Assembly: GCF_016907995.1 (NCBI RefSeq)
Contig: NZ_JAFBDA010000011.1
Location: 1-64,000, forward strand
Direction of reading: 5' to 3'
DNA: 64,000 bases
Origin: Clostridium sardiniense
Lineage (GTDB): Bacteria > Bacillota > Clostridia > Clostridiales > Clostridiaceae
Shown: positions 63,369 to 64,000 of the stretch, one piece after another
Layout: the number at the start of each line of letters is the position of its first letter
How positions within the stretch are numbered: the first letter of the stretch is position 1
Notes under the pieces: model-generated
Told to the model about the DNA's origin: nothing
Seen by the model: only the letters and a program-made list of their open reading frames with translations
The model's database searches: none
Made by a program: the position numbers and the translations under genes

Positions 63369-64000
63369 ATGTCATCATTACTTAATAAAGCGAGAAAATT
63401 AAACAAAATATTACAGAAATCGGGCACTGAAGCAGTAGCATTTGAGGATATCTGTGAACTTTTAAGCGATGTATTAGCCTGCAACGTTTACATTGTTAGT
63501 AAAAGAGGTAAGGTTATAGGACATAGTTTTTCAGAAAATTTTGAATGTGCAATAATGAAAGAAAAAGTAGTCTATGAAAAAAGATTTCCAAACGAATACA
63601 ATGAAAAGTTATTAAGGGTAACAGAAACACTATCAAACTTACCTAATAAAGGTGAATGTGTATTTGATGGAATTGGAAAGTGTGATATGTCAGACAAGCT
63701 TTCAACAATTGTTCCTATAATAGGAAATAGAGAAAGACTTGGTACACTTCTTTTAGCTAGATTTGGAGAATCATTTACAGATGATGATTTAGTTCTTTGT
63801 GAATATAGTGCAACAATTGTTGGAATGGAAATGTTAAGAGCTAAACAAGAAGAATTAGCTGAAGAGACAAGAAAGAAAGCAGTTGTTCAATTAGCTATAG
63901 GAACTCTTTCATATTCAGAGTTAGAAGCTGTAGAACATATTTTTAATGAACTTGGAGGTACTGAAGGTTTACTTGTAGCATCAAAGATTGCAGATAAAGT
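63369..64000 (+). CDS. codY: GTP-sensing transcriptional regulator CodY (partial, 3' end beyond window)
   Basis: The first 210 codons are visible. The protein starts [19 protein letters not shown] and has the GAF domain that binds branched-chain amino acids, with [15 protein letters not shown] and [15 protein letters not shown], and the GTP-linked linker region. The first part of the C-terminal region ([17 protein letters not shown]) precedes the winged helix, which is cut off by the window edge. AAGGAGG lies eight bases before the ATG. CodY represses or activates nutrient, toxin and overflow-metabolism genes in Firmicutes. A CodY-box-like GTTTTTCAGAAAATT occurs in its own coding sequence at 63526. 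Confidence 0.95.
   Translation, partial: MSSLLNKARKLNKILQKSGTEAVAFEDICELLSDVLACNVYIVSKRGKVIGHSFSENFECAIMKEKVVYEKRFPNEYNEKLLRVTETLSNLPNKGECVFDGIGKCDMSDKLSTIVPIIGNRERLGTLLLARFGESFTDDDLVLCEYSATIVGMEMLRAKQEELAEETRKKAVVQLAIGTLSYSELEAVEHIFNELGGTEGLLVASKIADK

Overview
The window is a gene-dense stretch of a low-G+C, endospore-forming Firmicute chromosome, best matched to Clostridium sensu stricto. The evidence is the strong A+T bias, the purine-rich Shine-Dalgarno (SD) sites, the sporulation genes spoIVA, spoVM and ylbJ, the pta-ackA pair, a type I asparaginase, and a gene order (priA-def-fmt-rsmB-rlmN-stp-prkC-rsgA-rpe-thiN-spoVM-rpmB, then rnc-smc-ftsY-ylxM-ffh-rpsP-khpA-rimM-trmD-rplS-rbgA-rnhB) that follows the Bacillus/Clostridium core. 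The species cannot be fixed from the sequence alone. No rRNA, tRNA, CRISPR array, insertion sequence or prophage is visible. The last gene, codY, runs off the right edge.

Layout. 1-7.6 kb: pgeF, then a PhoP/PhoR-type two-component system and the phosphate module pstS-pstC-pstA-pstB-phoU, with Pho-box-like repeats before pstS. 7.7-11.3 kb: a PDZ/radical-SAM DUF512 protein, der and gpsA. 11.4-13.8 kb: spoIVA behind a 400-base gap, and a small PBECR-like nuclease-fold gene. 13.8-16.7 kb: L-asparaginase behind an unassigned structured leader with an intrinsic terminator, and a purine permease behind a guanine-class riboswitch. 16.7-29.7 kb: yicC-remA-gmk-rpoZ-coaBC, then priA through prkC. 29.8-32.4 kb: rsgA-rpe-thiN, a very short spoVM gene, and rpmB on the opposite strand. 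32.6-38.4 kb: a Gls24-family gene, a fakA-like gene, recG, rsmD-coaD and a coiled-coil gene. 38.4-40.8 kb: ylbJ and tmcAL on the minus strand. 41-45.5 kb: pta-ackA, yceD-rpmF, plsX-acpP. 45.6-57.9 kb: rnc, a radical-SAM gene, a 30-residue membrane peptide, smc, the SRP pair ftsY/ffh, ribosomal proteins S16 and L19 and ribosome/tRNA maturation factors. 57.9-64 kb: yraN (minus strand), comM-dprA-topA and partial codY.

How the genes fit together. Most encode translation, ribosome assembly, protein targeting, DNA repair and cell-envelope lipid supply. Three sporulation genes are spread through them. SpoIVA and SpoVM, the two parts of the spore-coat basement layer, are both present. CodY lies at the right end, and a CodY-box-like sequence precedes pta-ackA.

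The most interesting material is in non-coding control sequence. It includes an unassigned riboswitch-like leader before the asparaginase gene. Two genes (khpA and topA) have a hairpin between a strong SD and the start codon. A -35 element before ylxM is embedded in a long inverted repeat that reads as a terminator on the other strand. The codY leader has competing hairpins. I saw no new multi-gene defence or mobile system; the region is ordinary core chromosome with unusual regulatory details.
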